This document shows positions 10,615 to 22,681 of a DNA stretch of 64,000 nucleotides, one piece after another. The position numbers and the translations under genes are program-made. The notes under the pieces were generated by a model. The model was not told where the DNA came from, made no database searches, and saw nothing but the letters and a program-made list of their open reading frames with translations. Origin of the DNA: Loxodes magnus (Eukaryota; Ciliophora; Karyorelictea; Loxodida; Loxodidae); contig CAMPDV010002162.1 of NCBI GenBank assembly GCA_946699065.1, forward strand, positions 1 to 64,000, written 5' to 3'. Numbering within the stretch: position 1 is the stretch's first letter; each line of letters begins with the position of its first letter.

Positions 10615-13034
10615 AATTCGGTTAGTCAAGATATGCTTGTAGATGAAAGTTAGCCTATAGAAAAGTGAAGAAGTAAAGTAAGAAAAGAAGATAGAATTTC
10701 AGATTTAAGGAGTATGCTTTGAGAATTAATAAGTATTTAGAAAAGTGAAGAAGTAAAGTAAGAAAAGAATATCTAATGATAAGTTTTCGTAGCAAGCACT
10801 AAAATATAAGTTAGAATATCCAAAATGTTAGTAATAATGTCACAATTACGAATCTGTATTCGGTTAGTCAAGATATGCTTGTAGATGAAAGTTAGCCTAT
10901 AGAAAAGTGAAGAAGTAAAGTAAGAAAAGAAGATAGAATTTCAGATTTAAGGAGTATGCTTTGAGAATTAATAAGTATTTAGAAAAGTGAAGAAGTAAAG
11001 TAAGAAAAGAATATCTAATGATAAGTTTTCGTAGCAAGCACTAAAATATAAGTTAGAATATCCAAAATGTTAGTAATAATGTCACAATTACGAATCTGTA
11101 TTCGGTTAGTCAAGATATGCTTGTAGATGAAAGTTAGCCTATAGAAAAGTGAAGAAGTAAAGTAAGAAAAGAAGATAGAATTTCAGATTTAAGGAGTATG
11201 CTTTGAGAATTAATAAGTATTTAGAAAAGTGAAGAAGTAAAGTAAGAAAAGAATATCTAATGATAAGTTTTCGTAGCAATCACTAAAATATATTTAAGAA
11301 TATCCAAAATGTTAGTAATAATGTAATAATAACGAATCTGTATTCGGTTAGTCAAGATATGCTTGTAGATGAAAGTTAGCCTATAGAAAAGTGAAGAAGT
11401 AAAGTAAGAAAAGAAGATAGAGTTTCAGTTTTAAGGAGTATGCTTTGAGAAGTAATAAGTATTTATAAAAGTGAATAAGTAATGTAAGAAAAGAATATCT
11501 AATGATAAGTTTGCGTAGCAAGCACTAAAATATAAGTTGGAATATCCAAAATGTTAGTAATAATGTCACTAAAACGAATCTGTATTCGATTAGTCAAGAT
11601 ATGCTTGTAGATGAAAGTTAGCCTATAGAAAAGTGAAGAAGTAAAGTAAGAAAAGAAGATAGAATTTCAGTTTTAAGGAGTATGCTTTGAGAAGTAATAA
11701 GTATTTAGAAAAGTGAAGAAGTAAAGTAAGAAAAGAATATCTAATGATAAGTTTTCGTAGCAATCACTAAAATATATTTAAGAATATCCAAAATGTTAGT
11801 AATAATGTAATAATAACGAATCTGTATTCGGTTAGTCAAGATATGCTTGTAGATGAAAGTTAGCCTATAGAAAAGTGAAGAAGTAAAGTAAGAAAAGAAG
11901 ATAGAGTTTCAGTTTTAAGGAGTATGCTTTGAGAAGTAATAAGTATTTATAAAAGTGAATAAGTAATGTAAGAAAAGAATATCTAATGATAAGTTTGCGT
12001 AGCAAGCACTAAAATATAAGTTGGAATATCCAAAATGTTAGTAATAATGTCACTAAAACGAATCTGTATTCGGTTAGTCAAGATATGCTTGTAGATGAAA
12101 GTTAGCCTATAGAAAAGTGAAGAAGTAAAGTAAGAAAAGAAGATAGAGTTTCAGTTTTAAGGAGTATGCTTTGAGAAGTAATAAGTATTTATAAAAGTGA
12201 ATAAGTAATGTAAGAAAAGAATATCTAATGATAAGTTTGCGTAGCAAGCACTAAAATATAAGTTGGAATATCCAAAATGTTAGTAATAATGTCACTAAAA
12301 CGAATCTGTATTCGATTAGTCAAGATATGCTTGTAGATGAAAGTTAGCCTATAGAAAAGTGAAGAAGTAAAGTAAGAAAAGAAGATAGAATTTCAGTTTT
12401 AAGGAGTATGCTTTGAGAAGTAATAAGTATTTAGAAAAGTGAAGAAGTAAAGTAAGAAAAGAATATCTAATGATAAGTTTTCGTAGCAATCACTAAAATA
12501 TATTTAAGAATATCCAAAATGTTAGTAATAATGTAATAATAACGAATCTGTATTCGGTTAGTCAAGATATGCTTGTAGATGAAAGTTAGCCTATAGAAAA
12601 GTGAAGAAGTAAAGTAAGAAAAGAAGATAGAGTTTCAGTTTTAAGGAGTATGCTTTGAGAAGTAATAAGTATTTATAAAAGTGAATAAGTAATGTAAGAA
12701 AAGAATATCTAATGATAAGTTTGCGTAGCAAGCACTAAAATATAAGTTGGAATATCCAAAATGTTAGTAATAATGTCACTAAAACGAATCTGTATTCGGT
12801 TAGTCAAGATATGCTTGTAGATGAAAGTTAGCCTATAGAAAAGTGAAGAAGTAAAGTAAGAAAAGAAGATAGAGTTTCAGTTTTAAGGAGTATGCTTTGA
12901 GAAGTAATAAGTATTTATAAAAGTGAATAAGTAATGTAAGAAAAGAATATCTAATGATAAGTTTTCGTAGCAAGCACTAAAATATAAGTTAGAATATCCA
13001 AAATGTTAGTAATAATGTCACTAAAACGAATCTG

Positions 13035-16000
13035 TATTCGATTAGTCAAGATATGCTTGTAGATGAAAGTTAGCCTATAGAAAAGTGAAGAAGTAAAGTA
13101 AGAAAAGAAGATAGAATTTCAGTTTTAAGGAGTATGCTTTGAGAAGTAATAAGTATTTAGAAAAGTGAAGAAGTAAAGTAAGAAAAGAATATCTAATGAT
13201 AAGTTTTCGTAGCAATCACTAAAATATATTTAAGAATATCCAAAATGTTAGTAATAATGTAATAATAACGAATCTGTATTCGGTTAGTCAAGATATGCTT
13301 GTAGATGAAAGTTAGCCTATAGAAAAGTGAAGAAGTAAAGTAAGAAAAGAAGATAGAGTTTCAGTTTTAAGGAGTATGCTTTGAGAAGTAATAAGTATTT
13401 ATAAAAGTGAATAAGTAATGTAAGAAAAGAATATCTAATGATAAGTTTGCGTAGCAAGCACTAAAATATAAGTTGGAATATCCAAAATGTTAGTAATAAT
13501 GTCACTAAAACGAATCTGTATTCGATTAGTCAAGATATGCTTGTAGATGAAAGTTAGCCTATAGAAAAGTGAAGAAGTAAAGTAAGAAAAGAAGATAGAA
13601 TTTCAGTTTTAAGGAGTATGCTTTGAGAAGTAATAAGTATTTAGAAAAGTGAAGAAGTAAAGTAAGAAAAGAATATCTAATGATAAGTTTTCGTAGCAAT
13701 CACTAAAATATATTTAAGAATATCCAAAATGTTAGTAATAATGTAATAATAACGAATCTGTATTCGGTTAGTCAAGATATGCTTGTAGATGAAAGTTAGC
13801 CTATAGAAAAGTGAAGAAGTAAAGTAAGAAAAGAAGATAGAGTTTCAGTTTTAAGGAGTATGCTTTGAGAAGTAATAAGTATTTATAAAAGTGAATAAGT
13901 AATGTAAGAAAAGAATATCTAATGATAAGTTTGCGTAGCAAGCACTAAAATATAAGTTGGAATATCCAAAATGTTAGTAATAATGTCACTAAAACGAATC
14001 TGTATTCGATTAGTCAAGATATGCTTGTAGATGAAAGTTAGCCTATAGAAAAGTGAAGAAGTAAAGTAAGAAAAGAAGATAGAATTTCAGTTTTAAGGAG
14101 TATGCTTTGAGAAGTAATAAGTATTTAGAAAAGTGAAGAAGTAAAGTAAGAAAAGAATATCTAATGATAAGTTTTCGTAGCAATCACTAAAATATATTTA
14201 AGAATATCCAAAATGTTAGTAATAATGTAATAATAACGAATCTGTATTCGGTTAGTCAAGATATGCTTGTAGATGAAAGTTAGCCTATAGAAAAGTGAAG
14301 AAGTAAAGTAAGAAAAGAAGATAGAGTTTCAGTTTTAAGGAGTATGCTTTGAGAAGTAATAAGTATTTATAAAAGTGAATAAGTAATGTAAGAAAAGAAT
14401 ATCTAATGATAAGTTTGCGTAGCAAGCACTAAAATATAAGTTGGAATATCCAAAATGTTAGTAATAATGTCACTAAAACGAATCTGTATTCGATTAGTCA
14501 AGATATGCTTGTAGATGAAAGTTAGCCTATAGAAAAGTGAAGAAGTAAAGTAAGAAAAGAAGATAGAGTTTCAGTTTTAAGGAGTATGCTTTGAGAAGTA
14601 ATAAGTATTTATAAAAGTGAATAAGTAATGTAAGAAAAGAATATCTAATGATAAGTTTGCGTAGCAAGCACTAAAATATAAGTTGGAATATCCAAAATGT
14701 TAGTAATAATGTCACTAAAACGAATCTGTATTCGATTAGTCAAGATATGCTTGTAGATGAAAGTTAGCCTATAGAAAAGTGAAGAAGTAAAGTAAGAAAA
14801 GAAGATAGAATTTCAGTTTTAAGGAGTATGCTTTGAGAAGTAATAAGTATTTAGAAAAGTGAAGAAGTAAAGTAAGAAAAGAATATCTAATGATAAGTTT
14901 TCGTAGCAATCACTAAAATATATTTAAGAATATCCAAAATGTTAGTAATAATGTAATAATAACGAATCTGTATTCGGTTAGTCAAGATATGCTTGTAGAT
15001 GAAAGTTAGCCTATAGAAAAGTGAAGAAGTAAAGTAAGAAAAGAAGATAGAGTTTCAGTTTTAAGGAGTATGCTTTGAGAAGTAATAAGTATTTATAAAA
15101 GTGAATAAGTAATGTAAGAAAAGAATATCTAATGATAAGTTTGCGTAGCAAGCACTAAAATATAAGTTGGAATATCCAAAATGTTAGTAATAATGTCACT
15201 AAAACGAATCTGTATTCGATTAGTCAAGATATGCTTGTAGATGAAAGTTAGCCTATAGAAAAGTGAAGAAGTAAAGTAAGAAAAGAAGATAGAATTTCAG
15301 TTTTAAGGAGTATGCTTTGAGAAGTAATAAGTATTTAGAAAAGTGAAGAAGTAAAGTAAGAAAAGAATATCTAATGATAAGTTTTCGTAGCAATCACTAA
15401 AATATATTTAAGAATATCCAAAATGTTAGTAATAATGTAATAATAACGAATCTGTATTCGGTTAGTCAAGATATGCTTGTAGATGAAAGTTAGCCTATAG
15501 AAAAGTGAAGAAGTAAAGTAAGAAAAGAAGATAGAGTTTCAGTTTTAAGGAGTATGCTTTGAGAAGTAATAAGTATTTATAAAAGTGAATAAGTAATGTA
15601 AGAAAAGAATATCTAATGATAAGTTTGCGTAGCAAGCACTAAAATATAAGTTGGAATATCCAAAATGTTAGTAATAATGTCACTAAAACGAATCTGTATT
15701 CGATTAGTCAAGATATGCTTGTAGATGAAAGTTAGCCTATAGAAAAGTGAAGAAGTAAAGTAAGAAAAGAAGATAGAATTTCAGTTTTAAGGAGTATGCT
15801 TTGAGAAGTAATAAGTATTTAGAAAAGTGAAGAAGTAAAGTAAGAAAAGAATATCTAATGATAAGTTTTCGTAGCAATCACTAAAATATATTTAAGAATA
15901 TCCAAAATGTTAGTAATAATGTAATAATAACGAATCTGTATTCGGTTAGTCAAGATATGCTTGTAGATGAAAGTTAGCCTATAGAAAAGTGAAGAAGTAA

Positions 16001-16600
16001 AGTAAGAAAAGAAGATAGAGTTTCAGTTTTAAGGAGTATGCTTTGAGAAGTAATAAGTATTTATAAAAGTGAATAAGTAATGTAAGAAAAGAATATCTAA
16101 TGATAAGTTTGCGTAGCAAGCACTAAAATATAAGTTGGAATATCCAAAATGTTAGTAATAATGTCACTAAAACGAATCTGTATTCGATTAGTCAAGATAT
16201 GCTTGTAGATGAAAGTTAGCCTATAGAAAAGTGAAGAAGTAAAGTAAGAAAAGAAGATAGAATTTCAGTTTTAAGGAGTATGCTTTGAGAAGTAATAAGT
16301 ATTTAGAAAAGTGAAGAAGTAAAGTAAGAAAAGAATATCTAATGATAAGTTTTCGTAGCAATCACTAAAATATATTTAAGAATATCCAAAATGTTAGTAA
16401 TAATGTAATAATAACGAATCTGTATTCGGTTAGTCAAGATATGCTTGTAGATGAAAGTTAGCCTATAGAAAAGTGAAGAAGTAAAGTAAGAAAAGAAGAT
16501 AGAGTTTCAGTTTTAAGGAGTATGCTTTGAGAAGTAATAAGTATTTATAAAAGTGAATAAGTAATGTAAGAAAAGAATATCTAATGATAAGTTTGCGTAG
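13035..16600. repeat. 484-bp higher-order repeat (two S-L dimers)
   Basis: The GTCACTAAAACG-type L recurs at 13501, 13985, 14469, then 14711, 15195, 15679 and 16163: steps of 484 bp with one 242-bp step between 14469 and 14711. Between these lie L units of the TTTTCG, CAATC, TAATAATAACG, CGGTTAG type; S classes a and c alternate in step. The single 242-bp step is a half-period register shift. Similar alternation extends leftwards but less regularly. Confidence 0.85.
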
Positions 16601-17193
16601 CAAGCACTAAAATATAAGTTGGAATATCCAAAATGTTAGTAATAATGTAATAATAACGAATCTGTATTCGGTTAGTCAAGATATGCTTGTAGATGAAAGT
16701 TAGCCTATAGAAAAGTGAAGAAGTAAAGTAAGAAAAGAAGATAGAATTTCAGATTTAAGGAGTATGCTTTGAGAATTAATAAGTATTTAGAAAAGTGAAG
16801 AAGTAAAGTAAGAAAAGAATATCTAATGATAAGTTTTCGTAGCAAGCACTAAAATATAAGTTAGAATATCCAAAATGTTAGTAATAATGTCACAATTACG
16901 AATCTGTATTCGGTTTGTCAAGATATGCTTGTAGATGAAAGTTAGCCTATAGAAAAGTGAAGAAGTAAAGTAAGAAAAGAAGATAGAATTTCAGATTTAA
17001 GGAGTATGCTTTGAGAATTAATAAGTATTTAGAAAAGTGAAGAAGTAAAGTAAGAAAAGAATATCTAATGATAAGTTTTCGTAGCAAGCACTAAAATATA
17101 AGTTAGAATATCCAAAATGTTAGTAATAATGTCACAATTACGAATCTGTATTCGGTTTGTCAAGATATGCTTGTAGATGAAAGTTAGCCTATA

Positions 17194-18485
17194 GAAAAGT
17201 GAAGAAGTAAAGTAAGAAAAGAATATCTAATGATAAGTTTTCGTAGCAATCACTAAAATATATTTAAGAATATCCAAAATGTTAGTAATAATGTAATAAT
17301 AACGAATCTGTATTCGGTTAGTCAAGATATGCTTGTAGATGAAAGTTAGCCTATAGAAAAGTGAAGAAGTAAAGTAAGAAAAGAAGATAGAATTTCAGAT
17401 TTAAGGAGTATGCTTTGAGAATTAATAAGTATTTAGAAAAGTGAAGAAGTAAAGTAAGAAAAGAATATCTAATGATAAGTTTTCGTAGCAAGCACTAAAA
17501 TATAAGTTAGAATATCCAAAATGTTAGTAATAATGTCACAATTACGAATCTGTATTCGGTTTGTCAAGATATGCTTGTAGATGAAAGTTAGCCTATAGAA
17601 AAGTGAAGAAGTAAAGTAAGAAAAGAATATCTAATGATAAGTTTTCGTAGCAATCACTAAAATATATTTAAGAATATCCAAAATGTTAGTAATAATGTAA
17701 TAATAACGAATCTGTATTCGGTTAGTCAAGATATGCTTGTAGATGAAAGTTAGCCTATAGAAAAGTGAAGAAGTAAAGTAAGAAAAGAAGATAGAGTTTC
17801 AGTTTTAAGGAGTATGCTTTGAGAAGTAATAAGTATTTATAAAAGTGAATAAGTAATGTAAGAAAAGAATATCTAATGATAAGTTTGCGTAGCAAGCACT
17901 AAAATATAAGTTGGAATATCCAAAATGTTAGTAATAATGTCACTAAAACGAATCTGTATTCGATTAGTCAAGATATGCTTGTAGATGAAAGTTAGCCTAT
18001 AGAAAAGTGAAGAAGTAAAGTAAGAAAAGAAGATAGAATTTCAGTTTTAAGGAGTATGCTTTGAGAAGTAATAAGTATTTAGAAAAGTGAAGAAGTAAAG
18101 TAAGAAAAGAATATCTAATGATAAGTTTTCGTAGCAATCACTAAAATATATTTAAGAATATCCAAAATGTTAGTAATAATGTAATAATAACGAATCTGTA
18201 TTCGATTAGTCAAGATATGCTTGTAGATGAAAGTTAGCCTATAGAAAAGTGAAGAAGTAAAGTAAGAAAAGAAGATAGAGTTTCAGTTTTAAGGAGTATG
18301 CTTTGAGAAGTAATAAGTATTTATAAAAGTGAATAAGTAATGTAAGAAAAGAATATCTAATGATAAGTTTGCGTAGCAATCACTAAAATATATTTAAGAA
18401 TATCCAAAATGTTAGTAATAATGTAATAATAACGAATCTGTATTCGGTTAGTCAAGATATGCTTGTAGATGAAAGTTAGCCTATA
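17194..18485. repeat. Dimer block with two L-L junctions
   Basis: L 17194-17355 directly follows L 17032-17193; S 17356-17435; L 17436-17597 directly followed by L 17598-17759; then S 17760-17839, L 17840-18001, S 18002-18081, L 18082-18243, S 18244-18323, L 18324-18485. Both left partners of the L-L junctions carry CGGTTTG. From 17194 on, the order matches positions 201 onward. Confidence 0.93.
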
Positions 18486-19035
18486 GAAAAGTGAAGAAGT
18501 AAAGTAAGAAAAGAAGATAGAATTTCAGATTTAAGGAGTATGCTTTGAGAAGAAGAAGTAGTTAGAAAAGTGAAGAAGTAAAGTAAGAAAAGAAGATAGA
18601 GTTTCAGTTTTAAGGAGTATGCTTAGAGAAGTAATAATTATTCAGAAAAGTGAAGAAGTAAAGTAAGAAAAGAAGATAGAGTTTCAGTTTTAAGTAGTAT
18701 GCTCTGAGAAGTATTAAGTATTTCGAAAAGTGAAGAAGTAAAGTAAGAAAAGAAGATAGAGTTTCAGTTTTAATATACTTAGAGAAGTAATAAGTATTTA
18801 GAAAAGTGAAGAAGTAAAGTAAGAAAAGAAGATAGAGTTTCAGTTTTAATATACTTAGAGAAGTAATAAGTATTTAGAAAAGTGAAGAAGTAAAGTAAGA
18901 AAAGAAGATAGAGTTTCAGTTTAAGGAGTATGCTTTGTGTAGTAATAAGTATTACGAAAAGTGAAGAAGTAAAGTAAGAAAAGAAGATAGAATTTCAGAT
19001 TTAAGGAGTATGCTTTGAGAATTAATAAGTATTTA
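18486..19035. repeat. 7-unit S run d-e-f-g-g-h-b (550 bp)
   Basis: Units start at 18486, 18565, 18645, 18725, 18801, 18877 and 18956. Same order and length as 1493-2042, 16,993 bp away, within a longer duplicated segment. Confidence 0.93.
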
Positions 19036-19681
19036 GAAAAGTGAAGAAGTAAAGTAAGAAAAGAATATCTAATGATAAGTTTGCGTAGCAAGCACTAAAA
19101 TATAAGTTGGAATATCCAAAATGTTAGTAATAATGTCACTAAAACGAATCTGTATTCGATTAGTCAAGATATGCTTGTAGATGAAAGTTAGCCTATAGAA
19201 AAGTGAAGAAGTAAAGTAAGAAAAGAAGATAGAATTTCAGTTTTAAGGAGTATGCTTTGAGAAGTAATAAGTATTTAGAAAAGTGAAGAAGTAAAGTAAG
19301 AAAAGAATATCTAATGATAAGTTTTCGTAGCAATCACTAAAATATATTTAAGAATATCCAAAATGTTAGTAATAATGTAATAATAACGAATCTGTATTCG
19401 ATTAGTCAAGATATGCTTGTAGATGAAAGTTAGCCTATAGAAAAGTGAAGAAGTAAAGTAAGAAAAGAAGATAGAGTTTCAGTTTTAAGGAGTATGCTTT
19501 GAGAAGTAATAAGTATTTATAAAAGTGAATAAGTAATGTAAGAAAAGAATATCTAATGATAAGTTTGCGTAGCAATCACTAAAATATATTTAAGAATATC
19601 CAAAATGTTAGTAATAATGTAATAATAACGAATCTGTATTCGGTTAGTCAAGATATGCTTGTAGATGAAAGTTAGCCTATA
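19036..19681. repeat. Dimer block L-S-L-S-L
   Basis: L 19036-19197, S class a 19198-19277, L 19278-19439, S class c 19440-19519, L 19520-19681. Unit by unit the counterpart of 2043-2688. Confidence 0.93.
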
Positions 19682-20462
19682 GAAAAGTGAAGAAGTAAAG
19701 TAAGAAAAGAAGATAGAATTTCAGATTTAAGGAGTATGCTTTGAGAAGAAGAAGTAGTTAGAAAAGTGAAGAAGTAAAGTAAGAAAAGAAGATAGAGTTT
19801 CAGTTTTAAGGAGTATGCTTAGAGAAGTAATAATTATTCAGAAAAGTGAAGAAGTAAAGTAAGAAAAGAAGATAGAGTTTCAGTTTTAAGTAGTATGCTC
19901 TGAGAAGTATTAAGTATTTCGAAAAGTGAAGAAGTAAAGTAAGAAAAGAAGATAGAGTTTCAGTTTTAATATACTTAGAGAAGTAATAAGTATTTAGAAA
20001 AGTGAAGAAGTAAAGTAAGAAAAGAAGATAGAGTTTCAGTTTTAATATACTTAGAGAAGTAATAAGTATTTCGAAAAGTGAAGAAGTAAAGTAAGAAAAG
20101 AAGATAGAGTTTCAGTTTCAAGGAGTATGCTTTGAGAAGAAGAAGTAGTTAGAAAAGTGAAGAAGTAAAGTAAGAAAAGAAGATAGAGTTTCAGTTTAAG
20201 GAGTATGCTTTGAGAAGTAATAATTATTCAGAAAAGTGAAGAAGTAAAGTAAGAAAAGAAGATAGAGTTTCAGTTTTAAGTAGTATGCTCTGAGAAGTAT
20301 TAAGTATTTCGAAAAGTGAAGAAGTAAAGTAAGAAAAGAAGATAGAGTTTCAGTTTTAATATACTTAGAGAAGTAATAAGTATTTAGAAAAGTGAAGAAG
20401 TAAAGTAAGAAAAGAAGATAGAGTTTCAGTTTTAATATACTTAGAGAAGTAATAAGTATTTA
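19682..20462. repeat. 10-unit S run d-e-f-g-g'-i-j-f-g-g (781 bp)
   Basis: Units start at 19682, 19761, 19841, 19921, 19997, 20073, 20152, 20231, 20311 and 20387. This is the two five-unit halves of the full cassette without the terminal h-b pair; it passes straight into L at 20463. Confidence 0.93.
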
Positions 20463-20866
20463 GAAAAGTGAAGAAGTAAAGTAAGAAAAGAATATCTAAT
20501 GATAAGTTTTCGTAGCAATCACTAAAATATATTTAAGAATATCCAAAATGTTAGTAATAATGTAATAATAACGAATCTGTATTCGATTAGTCAAGATATG
20601 CTTGTAGATGAAAGTTAGCCTATAGAAAAGTGAAGAAGTAAAGTAAGAAAAGAAGATAGAGTTTCAGTTTTAAGGAGTATGCTTTGAGAAGTAATAAGTA
20701 TTTATAAAAGTGAATAAGTAAAGTAAGAAAAGAATATCTAATGATAAGTTTGCGTAGCAAGCACTAAAATATAAGTTGGAATATCCAAAATGTTAGTAAT
20801 AATGTAATAATAACGAATCTGTATTCGGTTAGTCAAGATATGCTTGTAGATGAAAGTTAGCCTATA
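20463..20866. repeat. Dimer block L-S-L
   Basis: L 20463-20624, S class c 20625-20704, L 20705-20866. The core at 20705 is a hybrid, TAAAAGTGAATAAGTAAAG, with the class-c-linked changes on its left and the standard bases on its right. The same hybrid recurs at 22924, 24997 and 27219. Confidence 0.92.
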
Positions 20867-21254
20867 GAAAAGTGAAGAAGTAAAGTAAGAAAAGAAGATA
20901 GAGTTTCAGTTTTAAGTAGTATGCTCTGAGAAGTATTAAGTATTTCGAAAAGTGAAGAAGTAAAGTAAGAAAAGAAGATAGAGTTTCAGTTTTAATATAC
21001 TTAGAGAAGTAATAAGTATTTAGAAAAGTGAAGAAGTAAAGTAAGAAAAGAAGATAGAGTTTCAAGGAGTATGCTTTGAGAAGAAGAAGTAGTTAGAAAA
21101 GTGAAGAAGTAAAGTAAGAAAAGAAGATAGAGTTTCAGTTTAAGGAGTATGCTTTGTGTAGTAATAAGTATTACGAAAAGTGAAGAAGTAAAGTAAGAAA
21201 AGAAGATAGAATTTCAGATTTAAGGAGTATGCTTTGAGAATTAATAAGTATTTA
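20867..21254. repeat. 5-unit S run f-g-i*-h-b with a 6-bp deletion
   Basis: Units: f 20867-20946, g 20947-21022, i* 21023-21095, h 21096-21174, b 21175-21254. Unit i* is 73 bp: one copy of a direct TTTCAG/TTTC repeat has been lost near 21062, joining GAGTTTC to AAGGAG. This looks like slippage and was seen nowhere else. The sister run at 25159 has g in place of i*. Confidence 0.9.
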
Positions 21255-21900
21255 GAAAAGTGAAGAAGTAAAGTAAGAAAAGAATATCTAATGATAAGTT
21301 TGCGTAGCAAGCACTAAAATATAAGTTGGAATATCCAAAATGTTAGTAATAATGTCACTAAAACGAATCTGTATTCGATTAGTCAAGATATGCTTGTAGA
21401 TGAAAGTTAGCCTATAGAAAAGTGAAGAAGTAAAGTAAGAAAAGAAGATAGAATTTCAGTTTTAAGGAGTATGCTTTGAGAAGTAATAAGTATTTAGAAA
21501 AGTGAAGAAGTAAAGTAAGAAAAGAATATCTAATGATAAGTTTTCGTAGCAATCACTAAAATATATTTAAGAATATCCAAAATGTTAGTAATAATGTAAT
21601 AATAACGAATCTGTATTCGATTAGTCAAGATATGCTTGTAGATGAAAGTTAGCCTATAGAAAAGTGAAGAAGTAAAGTAAGAAAAGAAGATAGAGTTTCA
21701 GTTTTAAGGAGTATGCTTTGAGAAGTAATAAGTATTTATAAAAGTGAATAAGTAATGTAAGAAAAGAATATCTAATGATAAGTTTGCGTAGCAATCACTA
21801 AAATATATTTAAGAATATCCAAAATGTTAGTAATAATGTAATAATAACGAATCTGTATTCGGTTAGTCAAGATATGCTTGTAGATGAAAGTTAGCCTATA
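21255..21900. repeat. Dimer block L-S-L-S-L
   Basis: L 21255-21416, S class a 21417-21496, L 21497-21658, S class c 21659-21738, L 21739-21900. Same 646-bp layout as 2043-2688 and 19036-19681. Confidence 0.92.
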
Positions 21901-22681
21901 GAAAAGTGAAGAAGTAAAGTAAGAAAAGAAGATAGAATTTCAGATTTAAGGAGTATGCTTTGAGAAGAAGAAGTAGTTAGAAAAGTGAAGAAGTAAAGTA
22001 AGAAAAGAAGATAGAGTTTCAGTTTTAAGGAGTATGCTTAGAGAAGTAATAATTATTCAGAAAAGTGAAGAAGTAAAGTAAGAAAAGAAGATAGAGTTTC
22101 AGTTTTAAGTAGTATGCTCTGAGAAGTATTAAGTATTTCGAAAAGTGAAGAAGTAAAGTAAGAAAAGAAGATAGAGTTTCAGTTTTAATATACTTAGAGA
22201 AGTAATAAGTATTTAGAAAAGTGAAGAAGTAAAGTAAGAAAAGAAGATAGAGTTTCAGTTTTAATATACTTAGAGAAGTAATAAGTATTTCGAAAAGTGA
22301 AGAAGTAAAGTAAGAAAAGAAGATAGAGTTTCAGTTTCAAGGAGTATGCTTTGAGAAGAAGAAGTAGTTAGAAAAGTGAAGAAGTAAAGTAAGAAAAGAA
22401 GATAGAGTTTCAGTTTAAGGAGTATGCTTTGAGAAGTAATAATTATTCAGAAAAGTGAAGAAGTAAAGTAAGAAAAGAAGATAGAGTTTCAGTTTTAAGT
22501 AGTATGCTCTGAGAAGTATTAAGTATTTCGAAAAGTGAAGAAGTAAAGTAAGAAAAGAAGATAGAGTTTCAGTTTTAATATACTTAGAGAAGTAATAAGT
22601 ATTTAGAAAAGTGAAGAAGTAAAGTAAGAAAAGAAGATAGAGTTTCAGTTTTAATATACTTAGAGAAGTAATAAGTATTTA
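21901..22681. repeat. 10-unit S run d-e-f-g-g'-i-j-f-g-g (781 bp)
   Basis: Units start at 21901, 21980, 22060, 22140, 22216, 22292, 22371, 22450, 22530 and 22606. It lies 2219 bp right of the run at 19682 and, like it, lacks the h-b pair. Confidence 0.92.

Larger units (their letters stand above)
3238..17193. repeat. Pure 242-bp S-L dimer field
   Basis: L units start at exactly 242-bp steps from 3238 to 17032 (58 L units, 57 S units), so no net indel has occurred over about 14 kb. S classes a, b and c and several L haplotypes alternate in higher-order patterns: a 1694-bp period (seven dimers) on the left and a 484-bp period (two dimers) on the right. No gene or other element lies in it. Confidence 0.95.

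Noticed and set aside
20862-21065. Minus-strand open frame of 67 codons
   Set aside because: It lies wholly in S units, begins with TTG at the 6-bp deletion of the i* unit, and its reading depends on the 76- and 80-bp unit lengths. A repeat artefact.
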